From Helicobacter sp. (GTDB lineage Bacteria > Campylobacterota > Campylobacteria > Campylobacterales > Helicobacteraceae): 32,733 nucleotides of DNA. The stretch is from positions 1 to 32,733 of the forward strand of contig JARHZY010000130.1 in assembly GCA_029264655.1 (NCBI GenBank). The letters are read 5' to 3'. The position numbers and the translations under genes were made by a program. The notes under the pieces are model-generated. The model was not told the origin of the DNA and made no database searches. It saw only the letters and a program-made list of their open reading frames with translations. Below are positions 24,480-32,733 of the stretch, in pieces (position 1 is the first letter of the stretch; each line of letters starts with the position of its first letter).

Positions 24480-25406
24480 ATGCAGATTGTTTTTGGACCT
24501 ATTTTATCAAGACGTTTTGGTGTAAGCTTGGGAGTTGATTTAAGCCCTTATACAAAACAATGTAACTTTGATTGTGTATATTGCGAACTTGAAGCAAAAA
24601 AACCTATGGATACACAAACACAAATCATACCAGTAGAAACTATTCTTAAATCCATACAACACGCCCTACAAACACATAAAGATATTCAAGTGCTTACTTT
24701 CACTGCAAATGGTGAGCCAACACTTTATCCATACCTTGAAGAGCTTATTGTAGCAACAAAAAAAATTTTACAAGGCTATCCTACAATTAAAACATTAATT
24801 TTAAGCAATGGTTCGCTTTTTCAAATACAAAAACAAGCACTAAACCACTTCGATATAGTAAAGTTTTCTTTAGATTCTGCATTGACACAGCATTTTAAAC
24901 GTGTAGATAAACCAAGCAAAACACTTGATTTAACTACGATAAAACAAGGGATTAAAGAATTTTCTATGCAATATAATGGTGAGCTTATTGCTGAAGTGCT
25001 TATTGTGGCGGGTTTAAACGATGATGTGCAGTCCAATAAAGATACTGCTGCTTTTTTAAGTGAAGTGAATGTAAAACGCATTGATCTTTCAACAATTGAT
25101 AGACCAAGCTCCCATAGAGTTTATCCCATTAGCAATGAACAACTTTATGCGTTAAGTGCATTATATCAAGGCTTAAATATATGTGTTGTTACAAGAAAAG
25201 AAGAAGCAATAACCATAACACAACAAGAGCTTAATGAAACAGAACTTATAGCATTGCTTAAAAGGCGTCCATTAACACATGCTGATTGTGAAATTTTACT
25301 TACAAAAGCAAGTGTGCAACGCGTGGCTAATATGCATGCATTGGGACAAATACAAACAAAAAATATTGCGGGAGTTGTGTTTTATTGTGTAGAGCATAAA
25401 AAGTAA
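24480..25406 (+). CDS. Radical SAM protein
   Basis: 308 aa from the ATG at 24480, which has AAGGAG eight bases upstream; the frame extends to an ATG at 24420, but residues before MQIVFGPILSRRFG look unrelated to the family. C28-x3-C32-x2-C35 (CNFDCVYC) binds the 4Fe-4S cluster that cleaves SAM. TANGEPTLYP is the GE-type SAM-binding motif, and ILSNGS and KFSLDSA are further barrel strands. The C-terminal 70 residues form a small helical domain. FGPILSRRFGVSLGVDLSP is typical of a conserved Helicobacter/Campylobacter group whose substrate I do not know. It lies alone between ftsK and the yifB-like gene on the same strand. Confidence 0.85.
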   Translation: MQIVFGPILSRRFGVSLGVDLSPYTKQCNFDCVYCELEAKKPMDTQTQIIPVETILKSIQHALQTHKDIQVLTFTANGEPTLYPYLEELIVATKKILQGYPTIKTLILSNGSLFQIQKQALNHFDIVKFSLDSALTQHFKRVDKPSKTLDLTTIKQGIKEFSMQYNGELIAEVLIVAGLNDDVQSNKDTAAFLSEVNVKRIDLSTIDRPSSHRVYPISNEQLYALSALYQGLNICVVTRKEEAITITQQELNETELIALLKRRPLTHADCEILLTKASVQRVANMHALGQIQTKNIAGVVFYCVEHKK

Positions 25407-25529
25407 AATATTCTATATTCTATAAATGCAAAGATAAAATATTATATAATTTTGTTTCATAATCTATATATAATAAAGCATTTATAATAGATTATGTTAT
25501 AATTTATAATAATTTACCAAAAAGACAAT

Positions 25530-27065
25530 ATGATGGTTAATAAAATATATTGTGCAACGCAAGATGGATTAGATTCAAAAATTATTGAAGTTGAAGCGAC
25601 TTTTACACGCGGATTGCCGACTTTTAATATTACAGGGCTTGCTTCAAGTTCTATTAAAGAGTCGCAACACCGCGTTACAAGTGCACTGGTAAATCTTGGC
25701 ATAGATTTCCCTCCACTAAAGCTTAATGTGAATCTTTCACCATCTGATTTACCAAAAAATGGAAGTCATTTTGATTTACCTATTGCACTTTTAGTTGCTG
25801 CTAGCAAAGAAAGTCTTATTTTAGACACATGGTTTGCCTTCGGTGAATTAGGGCTTGATGGTATTATAAAAAATGTGCCACTTATCTATCCTATGCTCCT
25901 TGATATTGCTTTGCATAAGCCACATGCAAAGGTTATTTTACCCTATGAAGCAAAAGAACTCTATAGTAAAATACCAAAGCTTGCTATGTATTTTGCTAGC
26001 AATATAACTGACGCACTTGAGATTCTAAGAGGGCATATACCACAGGCAGAAACAAGTAGTGATTTTGCTTTTGAATCACTTATGATTAATGGGATGCAAT
26101 TTTATTATGATAAAACATTTGATATGGATTTCTCTGATGTGAAAAATCAAGATAGAGCCGTGCATGCTGCCCTTATTGCTGCATGTGGATTCCATAATAT
26201 TTTATTTGAGGGTAGTCCGGGTTGTGGTAAAAGCATGATTGCAAAGCGTATGCAATATATCCTTCCCCCATTAAGCTTAAAAGAAATGATAGAAAGTGTT
26301 AAATTGCAAGCATATAATGGACAAGTATTGCAATATAAACCAAAAAGAAGTTTTAGATCGCCACACCAAAGTGCTTCAAAAGCAAGTATTTTAGGAAGTG
26401 CTACACAATTTAAAGTAAGCCCGGGTGAAATCGCCCTAGCACATAATGGCATTATATTTTTTGATGAGCTTCCTTATTTCAAACGTGATATTTTAGAATC
26501 TTTACGCGAGCCACTTGAAAATAATCAGCTTGCCATATCTCGCGTGCATTCAAAAGTAATCTATGATACTTCATTTTTGTTTATAGGTGCTATGAATCCA
26601 TGCCCGTGTGGTAATTTACTTTCAACAACAAAAGAATGCCGTTGCAAAGATTCTGAAATTCGTAGTTATCGCAATAATCTTAGTGAGCCATTTTTAGATA
26701 GAATTGATCTTTATGTGCAAATGCAAGAACATATGCCAGCACAAAAACCAACACAAACCTACACTTCTAAGGATATGCAACAACTTGTATTTAGTGTATT
26801 TAAGCAACAAATATGTCGTGGGCAAATTGATTTGGAGGGCAATATTATCTTTAATGGGAAACTATCACCAATACAGGTTGAACAATACTGCAAGCTTGAT
26901 AATGCATGTAAAAATCTTTTAGATCAAGCAAAAATGCGATTTAATTTAAGCTATCGTGGCGAACAAAAAATAAAAAAAGTTGCCCGTACGCTTGCTGACA
27001 TGCAAACATGTGATACAATACAAAAGGAGCATATTTTAGAAGCCTTGAGTTATCGCAAAGTGTAG
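25530..27065 (+). CDS. YifB/ComM-family magnesium-chelatase-like AAA+ ATPase
   Basis: 511 aa. The N-terminal domain (residues 1 to about 170) is the family's ChlI/Lon-like fold: TRGLPTFNITGLASSSIKES, LKLNVNLSPSDLPKNG, FDLPIALLVA. The AAA+ core has Walker A GSPGCGKS (228-235), Walker B IIFFDEL (308-314), sensor region GAMNPCPCG, and an arginine finger region near EPFLDRIDLYV. The C-terminal Mg-chelatase helical part is NLSYRGEQKIKKVARTLADM. Relatives (ComM) are hexameric branch-migration helicases that help integrate DNA taken up in natural transformation. An ATG doublet opens the gene; either could be used. It is probably cytoplasmic and DNA-associated. Confidence 0.92.
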   Translation: MMVNKIYCATQDGLDSKIIEVEATFTRGLPTFNITGLASSSIKESQHRVTSALVNLGIDFPPLKLNVNLSPSDLPKNGSHFDLPIALLVAASKESLILDTWFAFGELGLDGIIKNVPLIYPMLLDIALHKPHAKVILPYEAKELYSKIPKLAMYFASNITDALEILRGHIPQAETSSDFAFESLMINGMQFYYDKTFDMDFSDVKNQDRAVHAALIAACGFHNILFEGSPGCGKSMIAKRMQYILPPLSLKEMIESVKLQAYNGQVLQYKPKRSFRSPHQSASKASILGSATQFKVSPGEIALAHNGIIFFDELPYFKRDILESLREPLENNQLAISRVHSKVIYDTSFLFIGAMNPCPCGNLLSTTKECRCKDSEIRSYRNNLSEPFLDRIDLYVQMQEHMPAQKPTQTYTSKDMQQLVFSVFKQQICRGQIDLEGNIIFNGKLSPIQVEQYCKLDNACKNLLDQAKMRFNLSYRGEQKIKKVARTLADMQTCDTIQKEHILEALSYRKV

Positions 27066-27145
27066 TAATATTGCTTGAAGCATAAGTTAGACAAAGCATA
27101 ATACATAATAGTAGTTTTTTTATTGCAAAATGAAGTAATATCTGA

Positions 27146-27162
27146 TGCGTAATTTTTACGCA
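27146..27162. repeat. Perfect 7-bp hairpin upstream of purM
   Basis: TGCGTAA and TTACGCA flank TTT. It lies 80 bases after the yifB stop and about 110 before purM. There is no T-run after it, so it may be a weak terminator or a binding site. Confidence 0.4.
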
Positions 27163-27232
27163 AATAAAATTAACATTAATTACAATACTACATTTTTTTT
27201 AATTCTTAAGTATATTTTGAGTGATTTTTTGT

Positions 27233-27238
27233 TACAAT
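27233..27238 (+). promoter_or_regulatory. Possible -10 box of purM
   Basis: TACAAT after a T-run, 37 bases before the ATG at 27275. Confidence 0.35.
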
Positions 27239-27274
27239 ACTTTAATTTTATTATAAAAATTGTTAGAGGAAAGC

Positions 27275-28267
27275 ATGGAAACATTGCAATATAAAGATTT
27301 TGGTGTGGATATTGATGAAGGCAATCATTTTGTCCAAGCACTAAAACCGCTTGTAAAAGATACTTTTAGCCCTTTTGTATTAGGGGGCTTAGGTGGTTTT
27401 TCAGGTTGCTTTGCAATGCCAACAAATTATAAAAATCCGATTTTATGTGCAGCAACAGATGGTGTTGGTTCTAAATTAAGTCTTGCACTTGCATACCAAA
27501 AACTTGATAGTATAGGAATTGATTTGGTTGCAATGTGTGTTAATGATTTAATTTGTGATTTTGCAACTCCTATGTTTTTTCTTGACTATTATGCGACACA
27601 TAAACTCATAAGTACAGATGCATTGCGTATTGTGCGAGGTATTGCAGAGGGTTGCAAGCAAGCACAATGTGCATTAATAGGTGGAGAAACTGCAGAAATG
27701 CCTAGTGTATATGCAAAAGGTGATTTTGATTTAGCAGGCTTTGCTGTTGGTATTGCAGAAAAAGAAGATATACAAAAACGTGCTAATATAACACATGGAG
27801 ATATTATTTTGGGCTTACCAAGTAATGGATTCCATAGTAATGGTTTTTCGCTTGTGCGAGGCATTATTGATACAAAACATATTGATGTAGAACGTGATTT
27901 TTTAGGTGAACCCCTTATAGATTCTCTTTTAAAGCCAACACGTATTTATGTTGCAGATTTTTTACGCCATAAGGATACCATTAAGGGACTTGCACATATT
28001 ACAGGGGGAGGTATCCAAGAAAATCTTATTCGCATTTTACCAGATAATACACAAGCTATTATTGATGAAAATGCTATACAAATTCCAGAGATTTACCAAC
28101 TCTTTTTGCCACATGTAACCAAAGAGGAGGCATGGCGGGTATTTAATATGGGGATTGGCATGGCTGTTATAGTGCCAAAAGAGTATGCACAATCTGTGGC
28201 AGAGAGTATGCAGGCTTCCATTATTGGATATATACAAACAGGGTCTAGGCAAGTTATTATAAAGTAA
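27275..28267 (+). CDS. purM: Phosphoribosylformylglycinamidine cyclo-ligase (AIR synthetase)
   Basis: 330 aa. It closes FGAM to AIR in purine synthesis using ATP. Seen: KPLVKDTFSPFVLGGLGGFSG, AATDGVGSKLSLA (the D-G-V-G-T-K-like ATP/Mg segment), IGIDLVAMCVNDL, GGETAEMPSVY, GLPSNGFHSNGFSLVR and HITGGGIQENL, all standard PurM blocks. The ATG at 27275 is preferred: AGAGGA lies just upstream and METLQYKDFGVDIDEG begins like the family; an in-frame TTG at 27260 lies before that site. The next gene starts four bases after its stop. Confidence 0.96.
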   Translation: METLQYKDFGVDIDEGNHFVQALKPLVKDTFSPFVLGGLGGFSGCFAMPTNYKNPILCAATDGVGSKLSLALAYQKLDSIGIDLVAMCVNDLICDFATPMFFLDYYATHKLISTDALRIVRGIAEGCKQAQCALIGGETAEMPSVYAKGDFDLAGFAVGIAEKEDIQKRANITHGDIILGLPSNGFHSNGFSLVRGIIDTKHIDVERDFLGEPLIDSLLKPTRIYVADFLRHKDTIKGLAHITGGGIQENLIRILPDNTQAIIDENAIQIPEIYQLFLPHVTKEEAWRVFNMGIGMAVIVPKEYAQSVAESMQASIIGYIQTGSRQVIIK

Positions 28268-28271
28268 AATT

Positions 28272-29006
28272 ATGAAATTACAAATATATTCAAAAATATA
28301 TGCATTACCACTTGGTATTTTGCTTGTTAGCTTTGGTTTTTATTATTTTGTATTAGATTCGTTAGATGCATGCCAACAACAACACACCATTACAATCACG
28401 CATACACAGAATCCACAATCACAACAAAATGATGACATAGATGAACAAAAACGTATGCGTGAAGAGTTGGAAAAAATTAAACAAAGTGCAAATGTTGATT
28501 TTATTTATAATGTGCTTGCAGAAAATCTTAATCGCATTAATTCCTATGCAAACATTGAGTTTGAAGATACAATGTCTTCCATACAGGTAGCCCCCAAGCA
28601 ACAACTAGCACGCACTACACAAAAAAATAAAATGAAATCTATTAACTATGTTCCATACCGCCAAATCCATACCCATGAATTACCAAATGCATTTCGAGAC
28701 AATCCAAATGCACCGACTGATATTAAACTATATGGGGGTATCAATCATTTTGATATTAAAAATACTCTCATATCACAAAAAAAACAAATGATGCAATGGG
28801 CAATACCAATGGTAAAAGAGGCAAAAATATACCGCACACCAAATATTCATGCAAAAGTGCTTGCTGTTAATAAAAATGGTATAAAAATGCAAGTAGTAGC
28901 AATAAAAAAATCATGGGTGCATGTGCGTTATACTACAATAAAAAAATCTTTTATTGATGGCTATATACCCATACGAAATATACGCCTTATAAAATATGAT
29001 TTATAA
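28272..29006 (+). CDS. Membrane-anchored protein with C-terminal SH3-like domain
   Basis: 244 aa. Residues about 11-30 (LPLGILLVSFGFYYFVL) form one membrane anchor. Residues 34-170 are hydrophilic, with a short Gln-rich part and a charged helix (DEQKRMREELEKIKQSA). The last 70 residues (KEAKIYRTPNIHAKVLAVN, MQVVAIKKSWVHVRYT, DGYIPIRNIRLI) have the spacing of a bacterial SH3 domain, which often binds peptidoglycan or protein partners in the periplasm. It starts four bases after purM without a clear ribosome site, so it is probably translated by coupling. A cell-wall role is an inference. Confidence 0.65.
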   Translation: MKLQIYSKIYALPLGILLVSFGFYYFVLDSLDACQQQHTITITHTQNPQSQQNDDIDEQKRMREELEKIKQSANVDFIYNVLAENLNRINSYANIEFEDTMSSIQVAPKQQLARTTQKNKMKSINYVPYRQIHTHELPNAFRDNPNAPTDIKLYGGINHFDIKNTLISQKKQMMQWAIPMVKEAKIYRTPNIHAKVLAVNKNGIKMQVVAIKKSWVHVRYTTIKKSFIDGYIPIRNIRLIKYDL

Positions 29007-29302
29007 TATCTCCTAACCTAAACCTATAGTATAATTCATTTTCATAAAACTGAATATATACACAAAACTTTGCTTTTATTTGGGTGATATGTTTTGGTTG
29101 CTTAAATATATAATAAAAGTATTTGTCATATAGAAAACACATATTGTAAGAAAAACAGATAAATACCCTATTTTCTACATAAGAGATTAAAAATTTAATA
29201 TCACACTATATAGAAGTTCTATTGCATAATAATTCTATGGTATTATATTAATATACTATTTTTGGATAGCATTTTGTTTTAATTTTGAGTTGGAGTATTC
29301 TT

Positions 29303-29818
29303 ATGGTTTTAGAAATTATTCATTATCCAAATAAAATATTACGCACAATCTCGCAAGAGGTAACCCAATTTGATGCAGCATTGCATACATTACTTGATTC
29401 TATGTATGCTACAATGATTGCACATAATGGAGTTGGATTAGCAGCTATTCAGGTAGCAAAACCATTGCGCGCATTACTTGTTAATATACCGCGTGAAGAA
29501 GATAATGAACAATATAAAGAAGATTTGCTTGAAGTTATTAATCCTGTTATTTTACACGCAGAGGGTGAGATTTTATGGAATGAGGGTTGTTTGTCTGTGC
29601 CCGGATTCTATGAGGAAGTGCAACGTTTTAGCCAAATAAAAGTGCAATATCAAGATAGGTTTGGCACTATACATGAACAAGTTTTTTATGATTTTATGGC
29701 AGTAGCAATCCAACATGAAATGGACCATCTTAATGGGATTTTGTTTGTGGATAAACTTTCATTGCTAAAACGAAAAAAGTTTGAAAAAGAGCTAAAAAAG
29801 AATAAACGCACAGCATAG
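29303..29818 (+). CDS. def: Peptide deformylase
   Basis: 171 aa from the ATG at 29303 (GGAG seven bases upstream; the frame stays open to a TTG at 29285 with no support). It removes the formyl group from nascent protein N-termini. All three motifs are intact: GVGLAAIQ (43-50), EGCLSVPG (94-101, metal ligand Cys96) and QHEMDHLNG (137-145, metal ligands His138 and His142, catalytic Glu139). The Lys-rich C-terminal helix is usual for ribosome contact. It lies 66 bases before rpmB. The 296 bases upstream show no gene, only AT-rich DNA with possible -10 boxes. Confidence 0.96.
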   Translation: MVLEIIHYPNKILRTISQEVTQFDAALHTLLDSMYATMIAHNGVGLAAIQVAKPLRALLVNIPREEDNEQYKEDLLEVINPVILHAEGEILWNEGCLSVPGFYEEVQRFSQIKVQYQDRFGTIHEQVFYDFMAVAIQHEMDHLNGILFVDKLSLLKRKKFEKELKKNKRTA

Positions 29819-29884
29819 TTTTAAGTATTTTATAAGGCTTAATACGATAAAATAAAGGTTTTATTTTAATTAAAAGGATAATTA

Positions 29885-30076
29885 ATGGCACGGCGATGTG
29901 ATATTACAGGAAAAGGTGTTATGGTTGGTTGCAATGTAAGCCACGCTAATAATAAAACCAAAAAAAGAAGTTTGCCAAATCTTAGAAGTATGCGTTTAAA
30001 GCTTGAAGATGGCACTTCTATCCGCATCAAAGTTGCAGCTTCAACTTTGCGTACTTTAAAGAAAAAGAGTAAATAG
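29885..30076 (+). CDS. rpmB: 50S ribosomal protein L28
   Basis: 63 aa, normal length. MARRCDITGKGVMVGCNVSHANNKTKK is the family's opening (the CDITGK and G-N-x-V-S-H-A-x-x-K-T-x-R-like segment), followed by NLRSMRLKLEDG. It is part of the large ribosomal subunit. AAAGGA lies nine bases before the ATG. Confidence 0.97.
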   Translation: MARRCDITGKGVMVGCNVSHANNKTKKRSLPNLRSMRLKLEDGTSIRIKVAASTLRTLKKKSK

Positions 30077-30397
30077 TATTTACTATAATTAAGATATTGC
30101 TAAGCATTTTACATTGTCTAAAAACATAGCAATTTAAAATAATTATGCGAGTAATAATGTAAAAGATGGTATTTATATGAATTAGGTACTATACCAAAAT
30201 AGTATGCTAACTAATTATTGGATTTATATTTACATATAATTGCTATATAATATAACTAAAAATGAAATAAACTCCATAATTTTTATTTGTGGTAGATATA
30301 AAGTTTAAACTTTTATTATAAATTTACATACACATAAATAAATTTCTATTGCTCGTTTTTAAAAATAGGCTTAGATTCTATAATTTAGGATTGCAAT
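30077..30397. other. Intergenic region, 321 bp
   Basis: No gene is seen. Small inverted repeats follow rpmB: TAGTA/TACTA just at the stop codon, and ATTGCTA (30096-30102) with TAGCAAT (30127-30133). They are weak terminator candidates. A TATAAT at 30379-30384 sits inside an AGATTCTATAAT string and is only 13 bases from the next ATG. Confidence 0.4.
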
Positions 30398-32470
30398 ATG
30401 GCAACAACACAGCTTGACGATATTTATGAAACACCGAAAAAAACTCGTGGTGTTTTTAAAGTCTTTACTATATTCTTTTATATATTTCTTACATTGTCTG
30501 TAATAATAGCATGTGTGGTTGGTTATTATGGATACCAGCTTTATAAAGAACTATCTCCGCAAGTGCATGCAATGATAGATTATCACCCCAATGAAGTAAC
30601 ACAAGTTTTTGATTCTAAGGGACGTTTAGTCGCAAATCTTTTTGATGAAGAGTATAGATTCTATGCAACATACGATGAGATACCCGGTAGAGTTATAGAG
30701 GCACTTTTAGCTGTTGAGGATACCATGTTTTTTGAACATGATGGTGTAAATTTTGATGCAATTGCACGTGCAATTTTTAAGAATGTTGTAAATATGCGTT
30801 ATATGGAGGGTGGAAGCACACTAACACAACAACTTGTTAAAAATATGCTTTTGACAAGCGACAGGACACTAGATAGAAAATTAAAAGAATTTCTACTTTC
30901 TATCCGTGCTGAACAAGTATTAACAAAAGAGCAAATACTAGAACGTTATCTCAATTATATATTTCTTGGACATGGCTATTATGGCATAAAAACAGCATCA
31001 TTTGGTTATTTTAAGAAAAATCTAAACCAACTTACCTTAAAAGAAATTGCTATGCTTGTAGGCTTACCAAAGTCTCCTGTTAAGTATGACCCAACGCGTC
31101 ATCTCAAAAACTCACTTAATCGTGCTAATGCAATTTTAAAGCGTATGTATGATCTTGGATGGATTACGCAAAATGAGTTCCATCAAGCTGTCAAAGAGAT
31201 TCCAAAAGTTTATAACCAAACGCTCACTCAAAACAAAGCCCCTTATGTTGTTGATGAAGCATTACGCGAACTAAATAATATTGAAGATTTAAAATCTGGT
31301 GGTTATAAAATCTATTTAACAATTGATCTTGATTATCAAAAAGCAGCAAGAGAAGCACTATTAAAAGGATATGAAAATATCCAATACCGCATTATAGAAC
31401 GCGAACAAAATATGCGGAGCTGGCAAAAAAGACCAAAACCTACAGATGAAGAAGTAGATGAATTAAAACAAAATAGTGCAACAACTTTAAATGGTGCTAT
31501 TGTGGTTACAAATCCGCATACAGGCGAAGTCTTGGCAATGGTTGGTGGCGTAGATCATAATAAAAGCTCTTTTAATCGTGCAACACAAACAAACAGACAA
31601 TTTGGTAGCACGATGAAACCTTTTGTCTATCAACTTGCATTTGATAAAGGGTATTCTCCTGCAGAGATTGTTATAGATTCTCCAAAAAGATTTGGTAGTG
31701 GCGGGCAATTATGGCAACCAAATAATGATACGCGTAAATTTTTAGGACCTGTTACTATGCAAACTGCACTTGAAAAATCATTAAATATACCAGCCATTGA
31801 CACAGCATTAAAAATCACTGAAGGTTCGTTGTATGAGGGCTTAGCATCTTTTGGGTTTGAAAATTTCCCAAGAGATCTTACGGTTGTGCTTGGTAGCCTT
31901 TCCTTATCTCCTATGAAAGCTGCTATGCAATATAGTCTTTTTTCAAATGCTGGGACCATTGTAAAACCTTATGTAGTTGCAAAAATTGTAGATCCGCAAG
32001 GTAAAGAAACTTTATTCCAAACTACACAAGAAACTATTACAACACCACAGCAAGCTTTCTTAATTACTTCTATTTTACGTAATACCGTGCAAAAAGGTAC
32101 AGGTTATAGGGCAAGAGTGAATGGCATACAAATAGCAGGTAAAACGGGCACTTCTAATCAATCAAGAGATGTGTGGTTTTGTGGTTATACTCCCGATTTA
32201 CAAGCTATAATATGGTATGGTCGAGATGATAATATGCCAATTGGCGGTGGTGCATATGGTGGGAATATATCCGCACCTGTTTTTGCAGATTTTATCCAAA
32301 AAGCTATGGATATTAATCCGGGTATGCAACGCAGTTTTAGGACACCAAGTGGTGTTTATCAACAAAAAATAGGCGATGAATTTATTTATTATACAGATAC
32401 TTCACGTATTAACTATGAGCAGCTAGAGCAACAAGAACGTTTAAAAGAAGCTGATAATATTATATTTTAG
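30398..32470 (+). CDS. Class A penicillin-binding protein (PBP1A)
   Basis: 690 aa, bifunctional peptidoglycan synthase. A cytoplasmic tail (1-20) and one transmembrane helix (21-46) are followed by the GT51 glycosyltransferase (about 65-240) with AVEDTMFFEHDG (catalytic Glu107), EGGSTLTQQLVKN (137-149) and RKLKEFLLSIRAEQ. The transpeptidase has STMK (Ser404), SLN (461-463) and KTGT (582-585). It polymerises and cross-links glycan strands in the periplasm. AGGA lies eight bases before the ATG. No neighbour shares its direction closely enough to form an operon; an unknown minus-strand gene converges on it. Confidence 0.95.
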   Translation: MATTQLDDIYETPKKTRGVFKVFTIFFYIFLTLSVIIACVVGYYGYQLYKELSPQVHAMIDYHPNEVTQVFDSKGRLVANLFDEEYRFYATYDEIPGRVIEALLAVEDTMFFEHDGVNFDAIARAIFKNVVNMRYMEGGSTLTQQLVKNMLLTSDRTLDRKLKEFLLSIRAEQVLTKEQILERYLNYIFLGHGYYGIKTASFGYFKKNLNQLTLKEIAMLVGLPKSPVKYDPTRHLKNSLNRANAILKRMYDLGWITQNEFHQAVKEIPKVYNQTLTQNKAPYVVDEALRELNNIEDLKSGGYKIYLTIDLDYQKAAREALLKGYENIQYRIIEREQNMRSWQKRPKPTDEEVDELKQNSATTLNGAIVVTNPHTGEVLAMVGGVDHNKSSFNRATQTNRQFGSTMKPFVYQLAFDKGYSPAEIVIDSPKRFGSGGQLWQPNNDTRKFLGPVTMQTALEKSLNIPAIDTALKITEGSLYEGLASFGFENFPRDLTVVLGSLSLSPMKAAMQYSLFSNAGTIVKPYVVAKIVDPQGKETLFQTTQETITTPQQAFLITSILRNTVQKGTGYRARVNGIQIAGKTGTSNQSRDVWFCGYTPDLQAIIWYGRDDNMPIGGGAYGGNISAPVFADFIQKAMDINPGMQRSFRTPSGVYQQKIGDEFIYYTDTSRINYEQLEQQERLKEADNIIF

Positions 32471-32603
32471 ATATACCTAGCATAAAAAATATAGTCTTTG
32501 ATTAAAAATAAGCTGTTTGTGAAAGTCTATTTACTTCTCTTATTTTATTGCTACTTTTTTGCCAATCTTAATTTATAAAGCCCGATAAATAGTCAATTAT
32601 TTT

Positions 32604-32733
32604 TTAAGAATCTATATACCATTTATCAAAAAAATTGCCCTGCATATTTGTGCTCATATTTATAGCAAATTCTTTTATGAGATTCTCATATATGTATAAA
32701 AATTCCATTTCTTTTTGTGTTCCATAAGTTTTT
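32604..32733 (-). CDS. 3' end of an unknown gene, cut by the window edge
   Basis: The last 43 codons of a minus-strand frame run from the window edge to TAA at 32604-32606. The sequence (KTYGTQKEMEFLYIYENLIK, EFAINMSTNMQGNFFDKWYI, DS) has clearly protein-like composition. The family is not recognised from this fragment. It converges with the PBP gene; the 133 bases between show no strong terminator. Confidence 0.55.
   Translation of the reverse strand, partial: KTYGTQKEMEFLYIYENLIKEFAINMSTNMQGNFFDKWYIDS

Noticed and set aside
30379..30384. TATAAT as the promoter of the PBP gene
   Set aside because: It is only 13 bases before the ATG, which would leave the ribosome site untranscribed; it is probably part of the common AGATTCTATAAT-type word.
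1..32733. CRISPR array, tRNA, rRNA, tmRNA, prophage or insertion sequence
   Set aside because: No regularly spaced repeats, cloverleaf-like sequences, transposase motifs or terminal inverted repeats with target duplications were found by eye.

Overview
The window looks like chromosomal DNA from an enterohepatic-type Helicobacter, or a very close relative in Campylobacterota. It is very AT-rich. It carries a stand-alone FlhB C-terminal homologue (FlhX type), a MagIII-type 3-methyladenine glycosylase, a prokaryotic ferritin, a MOMP-like porin, a CetB/Aer-like PAS redox sensor, and a UbiD-type decarboxylase expected in futalosine-route menaquinone synthesis. No rRNA, tRNA, CRISPR array, transposase or phage gene was recognised. 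The species cannot be named from the sequence alone.

Layout. Positions 1-3480 are accessory and decaying DNA: the tail of a dead DNA methyltransferase, an orphan secreted protein, a small repeat-bearing lipoprotein, and about 0.9 kb of minus-strand coding fossils. Positions 3480-5790 hold a fumarylacetoacetase-family hydrolase and a family-9 glycosyltransferase. Positions 6032-10490 are a tight minus-strand cluster, truB-csrA-ispE-ubiD/mqnL, facing away from a PAS sensor gene. Then come hisS, a gene fossil, a porin, an ABC-2 permease overlapping flhX, ferritin with an operator-like palindrome, and magIII with a large cold-shock-domain/coiled-coil protein of unknown role. Positions 19720-24102 are ftsK with an exceptionally long disordered linker. 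The rest is housekeeping: a radical SAM protein, a YifB/ComM ATPase, purM plus an SH3-like membrane protein, def, rpmB and a class A penicillin-binding protein. The last 130 bases are the 3' end of an unknown minus-strand gene.

How the genes fit together. The ordinary core is translation and RNA modification (hisS, truB, rpmB, def), isoprenoid and quinone synthesis (ispE, ubiD/mqnL), envelope growth and division (ftsK, PBP1A), and iron storage. Several genes start at TTG or have a start that must be decided from Shine-Dalgarno and promoter positions.

The most interesting signals are these. The 7-mer AGATTCT/AGAATCT is strongly over-abundant on both strands, in genes and between them, and coincides with low-complexity insertions in several proteins. 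The best Shine-Dalgarno of ftsK points at an AUA codon. Sharp palindromes lie upstream of hisS, upstream of ferritin, and between flhX and ferritin. The CSD/coiled-coil protein next to magIII is uncharacterised.
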